This document shows, in pieces, positions 36,573 to 46,368 of a DNA stretch of 64,000 nucleotides; the first letter of the stretch is position 1, and each line of letters starts with the position of its first letter. The position numbers were made by a program, and so were the translations under genes. Under the pieces are notes generated by a model. The model made no database searches. It saw only the letters and a list, made by a program, of their open reading frames with translations, and had not been told where the DNA came from. The stretch is from Streptomyces sp. CA-210063 (GTDB lineage Bacteria > Actinomycetota > Actinomycetes > Streptomycetales > Streptomycetaceae). The stretch spans positions 10,795,971 through 10,859,970 of the forward strand of contig NZ_CP102512.1 in assembly GCF_024612015.1 (NCBI RefSeq), read 5' to 3'.

Positions 36573-37013
36573 GTGCGCACGATGACCAAGCTCATGACCA
36601 CAGCAGCAGCGGGGATAATGGCGGCGGCGGGCATGACCGCCCCGGCCGTTGCGGCGGAAGTCCAGCCGGTGGACCGGTCAACTTCTCAGGGGGTAGCTGT
36701 CCAGGCTGAGACGGGCACTCCATCGATCAAGCGGGCATTCACCACGTGGGCCACGAACGTCAATGTCCGCAACAACCACGCCGACTTCGTCGAGTGTGAG
36801 GCCTGGCCATCCCCCTCCGCCTGCCCCAATGTGGTCGGCCAGGTGAACCCGGGCGTCTGGTTTGAGGTGCTGTGCCAAAAGGAGGGAGCCACCATCGGCG
36901 GCAATCCCTACTGGGTAGCAATTCGTACGCCGAACTTCTACGGCTGGATGGCGAGCTACTACGTCGACTACCCGGACAACGTTCTCCCCGACACCCCCTG
37001 GTGCGGATGGTGA
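36573..37013 (+). CDS. Secreted SH3-like domain protein
   Basis: 146 residues from GTG 36573, which has GAGGGGGAG 6 bp upstream; an ATG at 36549 lacks such a site. The signal peptide is MTKLMTTAAAGIMAAAGMTA ending AVAAE. The mature C-terminal ~80 residues resemble a bacterial SH3 fold: ATNVNVRNNHADFVECEAW, VGQVNPGVWFEVLCQKEGA, NPYWVAIRTPNFYGWMASYY, with four or more Cys. Such modules bind peptidoglycan or peptides. Its 3' part is covered on the other strand by the extended istB frame, a result of IS21 landing next to it. Confidence 0.75.
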   Translation: MRTMTKLMTTAAAGIMAAAGMTAPAVAAEVQPVDRSTSQGVAVQAETGTPSIKRAFTTWATNVNVRNNHADFVECEAWPSPSACPNVVGQVNPGVWFEVLCQKEGATIGGNPYWVAIRTPNFYGWMASYYVDYPDNVLPDTPWCGW

Positions 37014-37859
37014 GTGCGCTGTCGGCGGTCTCTGAACCTGGACCCCTTCGGGGTCGGTGAGTTTTGACCCCGTGTGCAGTTGTTCACCCGGTGGGTGGCC
37101 TATGTCTCGGTCTTTGAGCCGGTAGGAGTCTCCCTTCAAGGAGAGCACATCGGCGTGATGGACGAGGCGGTCGATCATGGCGGCGGCGACGGTGTCGTCG
37201 CCGAAGACCTCGCCCCAGCGTCCGAACGGCTTGTTGCTTGTCACGATCACGGACGCACGTTCGTAGCGGCCCGAGATCAGCTGGAAAAACAGGTTCGCTG
37301 CTTCCGGCTCGAACGGGATGTAACCGACCTCATCGATCACCAAAACGGGGACGCGCGCGAGGCGGAGGAGCTCGTCCTGGAGTTTTCCGGTGGTGTGGGC
37401 GGCGGCCAGGCGGTCGACCCACTGGGAGGCGGTGGCGAACGCGACACGGTGCCCGGCCTGGCAGGCACGGATGCCCAGGGCGATGGCCAGGTGGGTCTTG
37501 CCGGTGCCGGGCGGACCGAGGAAGACCACGTTCTCCTTGCCGGTGATGAAGTCCAGAGTGCCCAGGTGGGCCACCGCCTCCCGCTTCAGCCCGCGCAGGT
37601 GGTGGAAGTCGAACTCCTCCAGGGTCTTGCGGGCGGGGAAACGGGCCGCGCGGATGCGGCCTTCTCCGCCGTGAGACTCGCGGGCGGCGACCTCGCGCTG
37701 CAGACAGGCAGCCAAATACTCCTGGTGTGTCCAGGACGCCGCGGTGGCGCGTTCGGCGAGCCGGTCGGCAGCATCCAGCAACGCCGGTGCTTTCAACGCA
37801 CGGCTGAGGAAAGCCAGTTCGGCGGCGATGTCCCGGGACGTGGTGGTGCGGGTGGCCAT
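36678..37859 (-). CDS. istB: IS21-family helper ATPase IstB, frame running past its usual end
   Basis: Residues 1-~262 are a normal IstB. Walker A is LGPPGTGKTHLAIALG and Walker B VLVIDEVGYIPFE, with the sensor IVTSNKPFGRWGE and the C-terminal LKGDSYRLKDRD. IstB proteins normally stop soon after this. Here the frame continues for ~130 residues through the IS21 end (~37045) and antisense to the SH3-protein gene, to a stop at 36678. The functional part corresponds to roughly 37060-37859. It loads IstA onto target DNA; the istA gene here is only a remnant, so the element is dead. Confidence 0.8.
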   Translation of the reverse strand: MATRTTTSRDIAAELAFLSRALKAPALLDAADRLAERATAASWTHQEYLAACLQREVAARESHGGEGRIRAARFPARKTLEEFDFHHLRGLKREAVAHLGTLDFITGKENVVFLGPPGTGKTHLAIALGIRACQAGHRVAFATASQWVDRLAAAHTTGKLQDELLRLARVPVLVIDEVGYIPFEPEAANLFFQLISGRYERASVIVTSNKPFGRWGEVFGDDTVAAAMIDRLVHHADVLSLKGDSYRLKDRDIGHPPGEQLHTGSKLTDPEGVQVQRPPTAHSPSAPGGVGENVVRVVDVVARHPAVEVRRTNCYPVGIAADGGSLLLAQHLKPDARVHLADHIGAGGGGWPGLTLDEVGVVVADIDVRGPRGECPLDRWSARLSLDSYPLRS

Positions 37860-37863
37860 GGCT

Positions 37864-38190
37864 TCACTCCTGTCCGCCGCCGCCCTCGATCAGATGGAAG
37901 ACGCGGTCGTAGGCCGGAAGGTCCGGGGGTGCAACCTCCACCGCCGCGGCGACGGCCCCGCTTTGGCGGTACTTGTGCCGCATCGCGGTGGCGGCCTCGG
38001 CGTGGTCGGGATCGGTCAGCGTCTGGTGGCGGGCCCAGCAGCGGGCATGCTCGGCGACCAGGCGGCCGTCCAGATGAGCCCGCACCGTTTCGGTGTCCGC
38101 CTCGATCCGCACGATCCGTCCGATCGCGGCCGGGTCGACGGAGTAGTCGCAGGTGTCCAGGCGGATGTAGTGGTCCCGGCCGATCCGCAC
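37864..38190 (-). pseudogene. istA: IstA (IS21 transposase), C-terminal remnant
   Basis: The frame reads VRIGRDHYIRLDTCDYSVD, IGRIVRIEADTETVRAHLDG, RLVAEHARCWARHQTLTD and DRVFHLIEGGGGQE, the C-terminal ~105 residues of IS21 IstA. It sits 4 bp upstream of istB, the normal arrangement. The catalytic rve domain is missing. The stretch 38191-38440 shows no recognisable gene. Confidence 0.8.
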
Positions 38191-38440
38191 TGAGCCCCCA
38201 CGTCGGTGCCGGCCCGTAGGCGCTTGAGGCCGTAGACGGCGCCCGCCAGCACACAGACACGACCGCACCGGTCTCACCCCGGCCGCCTTCGCGGCCAGCG
38301 AGGCCACGACCTGCCGCCCTCCGGCGACGTCTGCGTGGTGACCAGCGGCCACCGCGAGATTCGAGTGTTGTCCACAACACACAGACGATCACGCGGTGGC
38401 CGCCCTACAACCCGGGCCTGAACCAAGATCTCAAACGGGG

Positions 38441-38962
38441 CTAGAACATGGTGTTGTCGTTCGCGGAGGTCTCCGGCACGTTCTGGCTCACGTCCCAGTG
38501 TTCGGCGATCTTCCCGTCCTGGAAGCGGAAGATGTCGAACACCGCCGCGCCCCGCGTGCCCGGCGTCGTCACCATGTTCGAGTGGACCACCACCAGGTCG
38601 CCCTCGGAGATCACCCGCTTGACGTCGTACTCGGCGTCCGGGAACTGCTGATGAAAGCCGACGCCCAGATTCTTCAGCGTCTCGGCGCCGTCCGGTGCGA
38701 ACGGGTTGTGCTGGATGTAGTCGGGGCGTACGTAGCGGTCGACGACGTTGGTGTCGCCCTGCTCGAACACGCCCTTGAGGACGCGGACGGCGACGGCCTT
38801 CTGGTAGCCGAGGCGGGCGAAGGAGTCGTTACCGGCGTAACCGGCGTGGTCGGCGGAGGCGGTCGGCGGTACCGCGGCGGCGGGCATGCCGGCGGCACCC
38901 AGCAGGGCGGTTGAGGCGAGGACTGCGACAAGTGCGCTGCGGGCACGCGTGGTAGGGGTCAC
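38441..38962 (-). CDS. Secreted SnoaL-like protein
   Basis: 173 residues from GTG 38962, preceded by TTAAGGAG. The signal peptide is RARSALVAVLASTALLGAAG ending PAAAV. The SnoaL/NTF2 fold follows: QKAVAVRVLKGVFEQGDT, YVRPDYIQHNPFAPDG, VVVHSNMVTTPGTRG, FDIFRFQDGKIAEHWD. IQHNP and IAEHWD are hallmark motifs. Exported members of this fold are common in actinobacteria, with unknown roles. Two broken oxidoreductase genes lie upstream in the same direction and may once have formed an operon with it. Confidence 0.85.
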   Translation of the reverse strand: MTPTTRARSALVAVLASTALLGAAGMPAAAVPPTASADHAGYAGNDSFARLGYQKAVAVRVLKGVFEQGDTNVVDRYVRPDYIQHNPFAPDGAETLKNLGVGFHQQFPDAEYDVKRVISEGDLVVVHSNMVTTPGTRGAAVFDIFRFQDGKIAEHWDVSQNVPETSANDNTMF

Positions 38963-39041
38963 GGGGTGGCGCTCCTTAAGGAGAATGGGACAGAAGGCCG
39001 GGACACTTTGAGACGGCTGCCCGGTTGGTGCTGCGGCCGGT

Positions 39042-39290
39042 TCAGGCTGTCTTGACCGCGGCGGCGACGACGTCGGTGAGCGGCTTGCTCGGGCGTCCGA
39101 TGAGTCGTTGCAGGTCGGTGCTGGCGGTGAAGAGTTCGCCGCGGCTCACGCCGAGGTCGGAGTCGACCAGGAGGGCGGCGAACGGCGCGGGCAGTCCAGC
39201 GTCGAGCAGCAACCGAGCAGCGCAACGGCCAAGGTGTTCATCGCGAAGGTGTCGACCGGGTCGGTCGTTCCCTCGTGGGTCATGGTCAGT
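39042..39290 (-). pseudogene. NmrA/SDR-like oxidoreductase, C-terminal remnant
   Basis: Minus-strand codons give LLDAGLPAPFAALLVDSDLG, LFTASTDLQRLIGRP and VVAAAVKTA, ending at TGA 39042-39044. This is the C terminus of NAD(P)-binding NmrA-like proteins. The sequence upstream (THEGTTDPVDTFAMN) is in another frame and unrelated, so only the tail survives. Confidence 0.55.
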
Positions 39291-39491
39291 CCTCCGTCGG
39301 TAGCAGGTCTGCTACCAGCGATCAGGTCGTCGTTTCCTGGATCACCAACTCCCGATTCGCTGTCGCATCGGCCGCACGGGCGGCCATGCTCAACACCCGC
39401 CTCACGCTCACCGAGCAATGAGCGAGAAGTACCCGGCGATCACATCGAGCGTTTCGATCTGCGTGCTGGACAGGGCCGCGGGTTGTGCGGG

Positions 39492-40215
39492 TCAGGCTTT
39501 GAAGCTGCTGAGCATGGTCAGGACCTGGTCGTAGGTGCCGGTGGCCTCGGCGTAGCGGGCGAACTTGGCGCCTTCCACGACGATTTCCTTGGCGTCGGGT
39601 TGGGCGTCCAGCAGTGTCAGTGTCTCGGTCAGGAACTCGTCCAGCGGCATGGCCTGCCAGTTGTCCTGCTGGCCCATCAGTCCGGTCCGGACCCCCGGCG
39701 GGGCCACCTCGATCACCTGGACGGGCGTGCCGGCCAGTTGGACGCGCAGGCTCTCGGAGAACGAGTGCAGGGCGGCCTTGGTCGCGTTGTAGGTCGGGGT
39801 TACCGGCCACGGCACGAACGCCAGCGCCGAGGTGACGTTCAGGACGGCGTCGTCGTCCCTGGTCACCAGGTGCGGCAGGAAGGCGTACGTCATCCGGATC
39901 GGGCCGAGCAGGTTTGGTCGTGACGTGGTCCTCGGCGGTCGACAGGCAGGCCGGATCGAGCAGGTTCTCCGGCAGCATGATGCCGGCGTTGTTGACCAGC
40001 ACGTTGAGCTGAGGATGGCTCGCGGCCAGGGTGCTTGCGGCGCGGGTGATCGAGGCGGGGTCCGCCACGTCCAGGACGAGCGTCTCGATGCCCGGGTGCT
40101 CGGTGGCGATCTGGTCGAGCAGGTCCTTACGCCGGCCGGCGACGATCACCGTGTTGCCGGCCTCGTGCAGGCGCAGGGCCAGTCCGAGCCCGATACCCGA
40201 GGTGCCGCCGGTCAT
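39492..40215 (-). pseudogene. SDR-family oxidoreductase, single-base frameshift and truncated N terminus
   Basis: The first half reads MTGGTSGIGLGLALRLHEAG (cofactor loop) and LNVLVNNAGIM, then AEDHVTTK. The second half, in another frame, reads MTYAFLPHLVTRDDDAV, VTSALAFVPWPVTPTYNATK (Ser, Tyr and Lys of the triad) and ends QVLTMLSSFKA. An extra A in the AAA run near 39930 explains the break. The first strand before MTGGTSGIG is also lacking: the region just upstream is IS-related. Confidence 0.82.
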
Positions 40216-40344
40216 TTGAGCGTCGGTCCATAGGTATTGTTCGATGGACGCGATTCGCGTATTTGTCGCTGGTTGAGGGCATGCCGAGGGCCCGGCGCGA
40301 GGCCGGTTTCCTCCGTTTTGCTGGTCGGGGCGTGAGCCTTGGGG

Positions 40345-40845
40345 TCAGCCGGTGGGCCTGGGTAGCGCGGCGAGCTTGCTGAATGCGCTGGTCAGGGCGT
40401 CGCTCCAGGGCCAGTTGGCGGCGATAGCGAGGCGGGTCCGCCGGGCGGTGCGGGTGATCCGGGCGGCGACGTGCAGCAGCCGGTATCGCAGTTTCTTGGG
40501 TTCGGCGCTGGCGAGGTCGCCGTCCCGTTCTTGCCGGTGCGGATGCGGTCCTCGACCCGGGCGTGCGCCCGATGCCGGGCCTCCAGGAACTGGATGCTGC
40601 CGCCGCCGGGTGGGGTGTCGGTGGCGACGACCTGATGCCGCCAGCCCTCGATGGTGTCGAAAGCGACAGTTGAGCGCCGGGATGCGGGCGTTCCCGCCGG
40701 ACCAGGAACCGGGTGCCTTGCGGCCAGCCGGCCGCGTCGAACGATCCGGTGAACTCGCAGACCTCGGCGTGTTCGCGCAGTTCACCATCAGTGTCGGCCG
40801 CCAGGGGTGGGGTTATGTCGTTGCGGCCGGAAGAGTGGCCCGAGG
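40345..40845 (-). pseudogene. IS1380-family transposase remnant with internal deletion
   Basis: TRFLVRRERPHPGAQLS and, after a deletion and frameshifts, AEPKKLRYRLLHVAARI, then LAIAANWPWSDALTSAF. It matches the C-terminal third of the IS1380 transposase, like 29356-29857 but diverged. Its start overlaps the beginning of the IS1182 transposase gene. Confidence 0.7.
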
Positions 40846-42548
40846 TTCCCAAGGCGACTGCGAAGGTCGCGCGGGCAGCGGTGGGACGCGGGGCACCGCC
40901 GTTGGCGATGCGGGTGCGGGACGAGTTGGGCGGGCTCTTCGCGGATGCGGAGTTCGCCGAGGCGTTCGGACGCCGGGGCCGGCGTGGATGGTCGCCGGGA
41001 CGTCTGGCGATGGTGACCGTGCTGCAGATGGCGGAGAACCTGACCGACCGCGCCGCAGTTCAGCGAGTCAGGTTCGATCTGTCGTGGAAGTACTGCCTGG
41101 GCCTGGAGCTGGAGGACGTCGGCTTCGATGCCTCGGTGCTTTCGGAGTTCCGCACCCCGGTGGTCGACCACGGCTTGGAGGAACGGGTGCTGGATCTGCT
41201 GCCGGCGGCGCTGAAGGAGAAGGGCCTGGTCAAGGCAGGAGGCAAGCAGCGCACTGACTCCACTCATGTGCTGGCGGCGGTACGGGAGTTGAACCGGCTG
41301 GAGCTGGCCGGGGAGACAGTACGGGCCGCGCTGGAGACCCTGTCCGCCGCGGCCCCGCATTGGGTGGCACAGGTGCTGGAGGTCGGCGAGTGGAACCGAC
41401 GCTACGGGCGACGGATCGACGCGTACTGGCGCCCGCCCGGCTCCCAGACTCAGCGGGACGAACTCGCTCTGGGCTACGGCCGCGACGCTGTGGCTCTGCT
41501 GCGGGCGGTCTACCACTCGGACGCGCCGGTCTGGCTGCGGGAGCTGCCCGCGGTCCAGGTGCTGCGGCAGATCATCGTGCAGAACTACCTGATCACCACC
41601 GACAGCCATGGGCGGGAGGTGGTCAAGCGGCGGGAGGCGAACAAGGATGGTCTCCCGCCCGGCAGAGTGCGTCTGACCTCGCCCTATGACCTCGATGCCC
41701 GCTACGGCACCAAGGAAGATCTGCACTGGACCGGGTACAAGCTGCACATCAGCGAGATCTGCCAGTTGCCCCGGCCCGATGACGGGGTTTCGCGGGTCGG
41801 TCGGCGGGCACGGCCTCCCGTCCCGAATCTGATCATGCATGTCGCAACCACCGATGCGACCGTGCCCGACGTGAAGTTGGTCGAGCCCGTCCACCAAGCC
41901 CTCGCCGGCCGGGGCCTGCTGCCCGCCGAGCACTACCTGGACTCGGGCTACGCGAGCGTCGAACTCGTCGTCGGAGCCCGGGCCGCCTTCGGCGTCACGC
42001 TGGTCACGCCGTTGCTGACGGGCACGTCCCGCCAGTACCGAGAGAACGCCGGCTACCAGCGCGAAGCCTTCGCCATCGACTGGGACGCCCACAGGGCGAC
42101 TTGCCCCCAGGGCGCCACCAGCCGGTTCTGGAGCCCGGCCAAACAGAAGGGCCGCGACGTGATCGTGGTCCGCTTCGACCAGGCTGACTGCGGCCCTTGC
42201 CCCGTCAGAGCAGAATGCACCAACGCCACCCGCTGGGGCCGCCAACTCACCCTGCGGCCACGGCCGTTGCAAGAACTCATCCACGCAAACCACACCGCTC
42301 AGGAAAACCAGGAATGGCGGGCAGAGTACGCCCTGCGGGCCGGCGTCGAGGGCACCATCCGCCAGGCCATGGCGGTCACCGGCAGCCGCCGCGCCCGCTA
42401 CCGCGGGCCCGCGAAGACTCATCTTGAGCACGTCTACTGCGCCGTCGCTCTCAACCTGATCCGCCTCGACGCCTGGTGGAACGGCCAGCCCCTTGACCAC
42501 ACACGCACCAGCCACCTCGCACGCCTCGACCTCAACCTTGCGGCATGA
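40815..42548 (+). CDS. IS1182-family transposase
   Basis: 577 residues, full length for this family. The start at 40815 (MSLRPEEWPEVP) has GGTGGGG upstream. The N-terminal domain is GRRGRRGWSPGRLAMVTVLQ and MAENLTDRAAVQRVR. The DDE residues are in QRTDSTHVLAAV (Asp), EHYLDSGYASVEL (Asp) and AGVEGTIRQAM (Glu). A CPQG and CGPCPVRAECT cluster is the Zn-like insertion typical of IS1182. I could not define terminal repeats. Confidence 0.92.
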   Translation: MSLRPEEWPEVPKATAKVARAAVGRGAPPLAMRVRDELGGLFADAEFAEAFGRRGRRGWSPGRLAMVTVLQMAENLTDRAAVQRVRFDLSWKYCLGLELEDVGFDASVLSEFRTPVVDHGLEERVLDLLPAALKEKGLVKAGGKQRTDSTHVLAAVRELNRLELAGETVRAALETLSAAAPHWVAQVLEVGEWNRRYGRRIDAYWRPPGSQTQRDELALGYGRDAVALLRAVYHSDAPVWLRELPAVQVLRQIIVQNYLITTDSHGREVVKRREANKDGLPPGRVRLTSPYDLDARYGTKEDLHWTGYKLHISEICQLPRPDDGVSRVGRRARPPVPNLIMHVATTDATVPDVKLVEPVHQALAGRGLLPAEHYLDSGYASVELVVGARAAFGVTLVTPLLTGTSRQYRENAGYQREAFAIDWDAHRATCPQGATSRFWSPAKQKGRDVIVVRFDQADCGPCPVRAECTNATRWGRQLTLRPRPLQELIHANHTAQENQEWRAEYALRAGVEGTIRQAMAVTGSRRARYRGPAKTHLEHVYCAVALNLIRLDAWWNGQPLDHTRTSHLARLDLNLAA

Positions 42549-42812
42549 CCTCACATTTGGCCAGCAGGATCCCCGTGGCCGGGGAAATCGGGGGCGTGTG
42601 CCCGTCTGGAGGACGTCGAGTCAGCTTGGTGCCGAACGTCGAGCCCGTTGAGTAGCTCAGGTGATTTTCAAGAGAGCTGTTGTCGTTCCGATTTTGAGAG
42701 ATGCGCGTCGAACGGGAGTCCCGATTGGGTGGTCGCGGGGTGCCGGGCGCATACGGGCGGGGCCTCCTGAACAGCTCGTTGGTGTCGAATCATCGAGTAG
42801 GAGGAGGCCCCG

Positions 42813-42956
42813 GTGCCACAGTGTTCCGTGTGGATCGTGGACTCCACGCCGGTGGAGTGCGGCCGCTCACGCGAGACCGTCAAGCGCTCCGAGCTGGCCG
42901 GATGGGCCGAGTACTGGCTGCGGAACGCTCTGGCGCGGCGCGCGCTGCGGCGGTGA
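42813..42956 (+). pseudogene. IS982-family transposase fragment
   Basis: About 47 codons read CSVWIVDSTPVECGRSRETV, then KRSELAGWAEYW and diverge before TGA 42954-42956. This contains the first DDE Asp (VDSTPVECG). Nothing else of the element remains; 42549-42812 has no recognisable gene. Confidence 0.6.
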
Positions 42957-42996
42957 GGGTGGTGTTTCGGGGCCGCGCACAGTAGAACTGGGCCCC

Positions 42997-43347
42997 ATGT
43001 CTGAACAGCAGCCAGCCCCTCACCCGGCCCAGATGCCCGGTGCGCCCTGGGCGTACGCGCCACCGCAAGCCTGGCCGGTCAGCGCCGGCTACCGGCGATG
43101 GGCCGGCATTCTCATCTGGCTCGCAGTCATCATCGCGGTCCTCATGGTGGTTGCGTTCGCGGTGAGCGTTGTCCTCCTTGTAAAGGCGAACGCGGACACG
43201 CGGAACGCTGCCTACGGTTACCTCGCCATCGTTCTCTGGGTCGGGATCGCCGCCGCGATCCCAGTCCTGCTCGCGGTCGCCATCCCCGGTGCGGCCATGA
43301 CGCGGCGTGTGCGGCAGCAGCGGCAGGCGGGGATCACACCTTGGTAA
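42997..43347 (+). CDS. Small two-helix membrane protein
   Basis: 116 residues. A Pro/Ala-rich N terminus (PAPHPAQMPGAPWAYAPPQAW) precedes two hydrophobic helices (WAGILIWLAVIIAVLMVVAF onward, and YLAIVLWVGIAAAIPVLLAV), ending in a basic RRVRQQRQ tail. This pattern is common for short Streptomyces membrane proteins of unknown role. No conserved residues allow a function. Confidence 0.65.
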   Translation: MSEQQPAPHPAQMPGAPWAYAPPQAWPVSAGYRRWAGILIWLAVIIAVLMVVAFAVSVVLLVKANADTRNAAYGYLAIVLWVGIAAAIPVLLAVAIPGAAMTRRVRQQRQAGITPW

Positions 43348-43673
43348 GGCGCCGCCAGGCGTGCACGACGGCGGCGGTGGCGAGCGGGGCGACCGCCGCG
43401 GTAAGCAGCAGGTGGGGCGGGCCGACGGCGGCCGCGGCGTCGGCCCGCCCATGCCTGTCCACAGGGATGGCGCGGCGTAGGGGAACCACGCCCCTCCGCC
43501 GAGGCGACCGGGACTCGCCGGCCGGAGGTACAGGCGGTGTCAGCTTGTTCTTTATGGTCTGAGGTCGAATTGGGCCTCGAACTGGGCCGCTGACCTGGGC
43601 GTTCGCCGGACGCTGGAGCGGCCTTCGTCTGATCCTGTGCTCCGACCAAGGTGCACCGATCGAGACGAAGGCC
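43348..43673. other. 326-bp stretch; possible short minus-strand membrane peptide and IS left end
   Basis: A minus-strand frame from GTG 43462 to a stop at 43334 would encode 42 residues with one hydrophobic helix (LLLTAAVAPLATAAVVHAW). It may be a truncated gene. From ~43555 the sequence belongs to the left side of the transposase element that follows. Confidence 0.3.
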
Positions 43674-45133
43674 GTGAGGGTGAGTCTGCTGCCTGACGCC
43701 GGTCCCGCAGAAGCGTTCGCGCAAGCGTCACGCTTCCGGGAGGACTTATTCGACTGTCTGACCATGCGTGGGGACGAGCTGTTCGAGCTCGTGGACGCGT
43801 TGCTGTGCGCGGATGGCCCGGTGACGTCGCCGGTGGACCTGACGCTGGTGGCTGAGCACCGGCGTGGGCACGGCGCCATGTACGACGCCCTGAACAGCGG
43901 GAACATCGACGTGCCCCGGCTGCGGCAGGTGCTGGCCGGCCTGCCCATGCCGCGGGCCGCCGACGGCCGCCTGGTCCTGGCGGTCGATGTCAGCAACTGG
44001 CTCCGCCCCGACGCGCCGACCAGCGCGGACCGCCTGTTCTGTCATGTCTACGGCCGCAGCGGACGGTCCTCGGACCAGTTCGTGCCCGGCTGGCCGTACT
44101 CGTTCGTCGCCGCCCTCGAATCGGGCCGGACGTCCTGGTGCCAGCTCCTGGACGCCGTCCGTCTCGGCCCCGAGGACGACCTCGCCGAGGCCACCGCTAC
44201 CCAACTCCGCCGGGTGGTCACGGACCTGATCGAGATGGGCCGGTGGCACGTCGGCGACCGCGACATCCTGGTTGTCTTCGACGCCGGCTACGACGCCCCG
44301 CGCATGGCCCACCTCCTGCGCGGGCTGCCGGTCGAGGTCCTTGGACGCATGCGCTCGGACCGGGTGATGCGACGGCCGACGCCCTCGCTCAAGGAGTACG
44401 CCCTGGCCTATCCCCAGGGCGGGCGACCGCCCAAGCACGGCAAGGAGTTCCGCTTCGCCAAGCCTGAGACCTGGGGTGATCCGGACGCGGCCACGGTGCG
44501 GGTCACCGACCGGTACGGCACCGCCCGCGCGATGGCCTGGGACCGCATCCACCCCCGCCTGACCACCCGCTCCGCATGGATCGACCACACCGGCGAGCTC
44601 CCCATCATCGAAGGCACGCTGATCCGCCTCCAGGTCGACCGCCTGCCCGGCGGCGGAGACCCGCTGCCCCTCTGGCTGTGGTCGTCGGCCACTGGCCTGA
44701 ACAGCGGGGACGTCGATGTGTGCTGGCAGGCGTTCCTGAGGAGATTCGACATCGAACACCTCTTTAGGATGATGAAACAGACTCTCGGGTGGACCCGTCC
44801 GAAGCTGCGAACCCCCGAGGCCAGCGAGGGCTGGACCTGGCTGATCATCGCCGCGCACACCCAGATCCGTCTTCTGCGCGACGCCGCCGCCGACTTGCGG
44901 CGGCCGTGGGAGAAGCCCGCCGAGCATGGCCGGCTCGCTCCGGCCCGGGTCCCCGAGGGTTTCGGAACCTCCGCCCACACCTGCGCTGTCCGGCCCGTGC
45001 ACCCAAACCGTCCCGTCCGGGTCCGGGACGGCCGCTCGGCTCGAAGAACCGGCGGCCCGCCACCCGCTACGACGTGGGCAAGACCGTCAAACGACCCGAA
45101 ACACTCGTCGCTCTGCGTGACAGCCGACGATAA
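43674..45133 (+). pseudogene. DDE transposase (IS701-like), frameshifted near its C terminus
   Basis: The main frame carries RGDELFELVDALLC-like N-terminal sequence, the DDE residues in LVLAVDVSNWLRPD and ILVVFDAGYDAPRMAHL, and FDIEHLFRMMKQTLGW. Near 44955 the frame breaks: the expected ending GFRNLRPHLRCPARAPK, PGPGRPLGSKNRRPATRYDV and VKRPETLVALRDSRR lies one frame away. The main frame runs instead to 45167. The catalytic region is whole, so residual activity cannot be excluded. Confidence 0.75.
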
Positions 45134-45205
45134 GGAACAAGCTGAGAAGCTGTGTCAGATCCGGTGATCTGTGACGTTCTGTGACTGATGGGCCGGTCAG
45201 TGGAG

Positions 45206-45914
45206 CTAGGCGAGGAACGACAGCCGCCCGAGCTTGTCGACGTGGATGGCATGGTCGGACCACTCGACGTGCTGGACGTCGTCGGTGCAGCCCACATCGA
45301 TGTCCTGGCAGAAGTAGCCGGTTTCCTCGCCGGGCTCTGCGGTGAACACCTTCGGAAGCCGGTCGCACCGCGGATCCACCGGTGCCGTTGGGCCCTTCCG
45401 TCGTCCCGTTCTTCCCGGTCTCCCAGGCGAACCTGTCGTAGACCGACTGGGCGGTGTGAACGGTCTTCAGCGGCTGGGCCGTGTAGACGAAGTCCTGGCT
45501 GAAGGCCCCGGCGCTGCCCGACGTGTTGCCCTTGCTGGTGACCAGCCACGGTACCGTCACCCCCTCGAAGGACACGGTGCAGCGGACGGTCTCGCCGCGT
45601 GGCCGCATGACCTCGCCATCGCACTTGCCGGGACCGGTCTCGCCGATGACGCCGGCCATGCGCAGCGTCTCCTGCCGCAGGTGGTTGAGCACCTTCTCGA
45701 CGGGCTCCGCCTCGAGCTCCGGCGACGGGAGGGCGTCCTCCAACTCGGAGTCGACGATGCCGGGATGCCGTTGGCTCGGTTCGATCTCCACCGGCCGCTT
45801 CTCGCCCTCTGCCTCCGAGAGCTTCGGCTTCGCATCGCAGCCGCTCGGCTCGTCGGCGCAGCCACCGACCAGGGCCACGACTGCTGCCACGGCCGGGATC
45901 ACAAGACGCCTCAT
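45206..45914 (-). pseudogene. Lipoprotein of unknown function with one frameshift
   Basis: The N terminus MRRLVIPAVAAVVALVGGC is a lipoprotein signal (VGGC lipobox). It continues through VRCTVSFEGVTVPWLVTSKG to FAWETGKNGTTEGPNGT. Near 45370 the frame shifts by one base. The true ending CDRLPKVFTAEPGEETGYF and IDVGCTDDVQHVEWSDHAI, then LGRLSFLA, closes at TAG 45206-45208. Without the repair the frame runs into the transposase end (45087). A minus-strand remnant overlaps its start as ATGA. Confidence 0.75.
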
Positions 45915-46368
45915 CGCCTCATCTCACCGTCCATCCGCTCGAGCTCGCTGGCGCACCCTTCGCCGCGAGGGCCGACGAGGCGCGTGGCCTCCGAGACCGA
46001 GAAGTTCCACCGGAGGGCCGCCGCCAGGTATCTGATCGTCCGTCTCTACCGCGATCGCGACGGCCAGCACCGTCCCGATCACGCCGACTGTTGTTCATGG
46101 CTCAGCATGTCGAACGCCGCGTAGCCGACTTGCTGCTTCCTCCTCTGCGCTCCATGAGACGGACCAGCACGGTAACAATCTGAGGCGGGGAGGGGTCCCG
46201 AGGAGCAGCCTGAACGCTGAACTGGACAACCCGCGCTGCACCGCTACCCAGATTGCCTCCCTGCTGCGCACCTGGAAACCCTGACCGTCCGCTGTCCTGC
46301 CTGCTCGTCACACGGCACGGTGCAGGCCGTCCGCAACACCGGACGGGGCTGAGCCTAAGCTCCGTCCG
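45915..46368. other. 454-bp stretch without an intact gene
   Basis: On the minus strand, codons ending in TGA 45911-45913 read RYLAAALRWNFSVSEATRL, then ASELERMDGEMRR. They overlap the lipoprotein start, so they may be the tail of a translationally coupled upstream gene. No start codon is in frame. The remainder to 46368 holds nothing I recognise. Confidence 0.3.
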
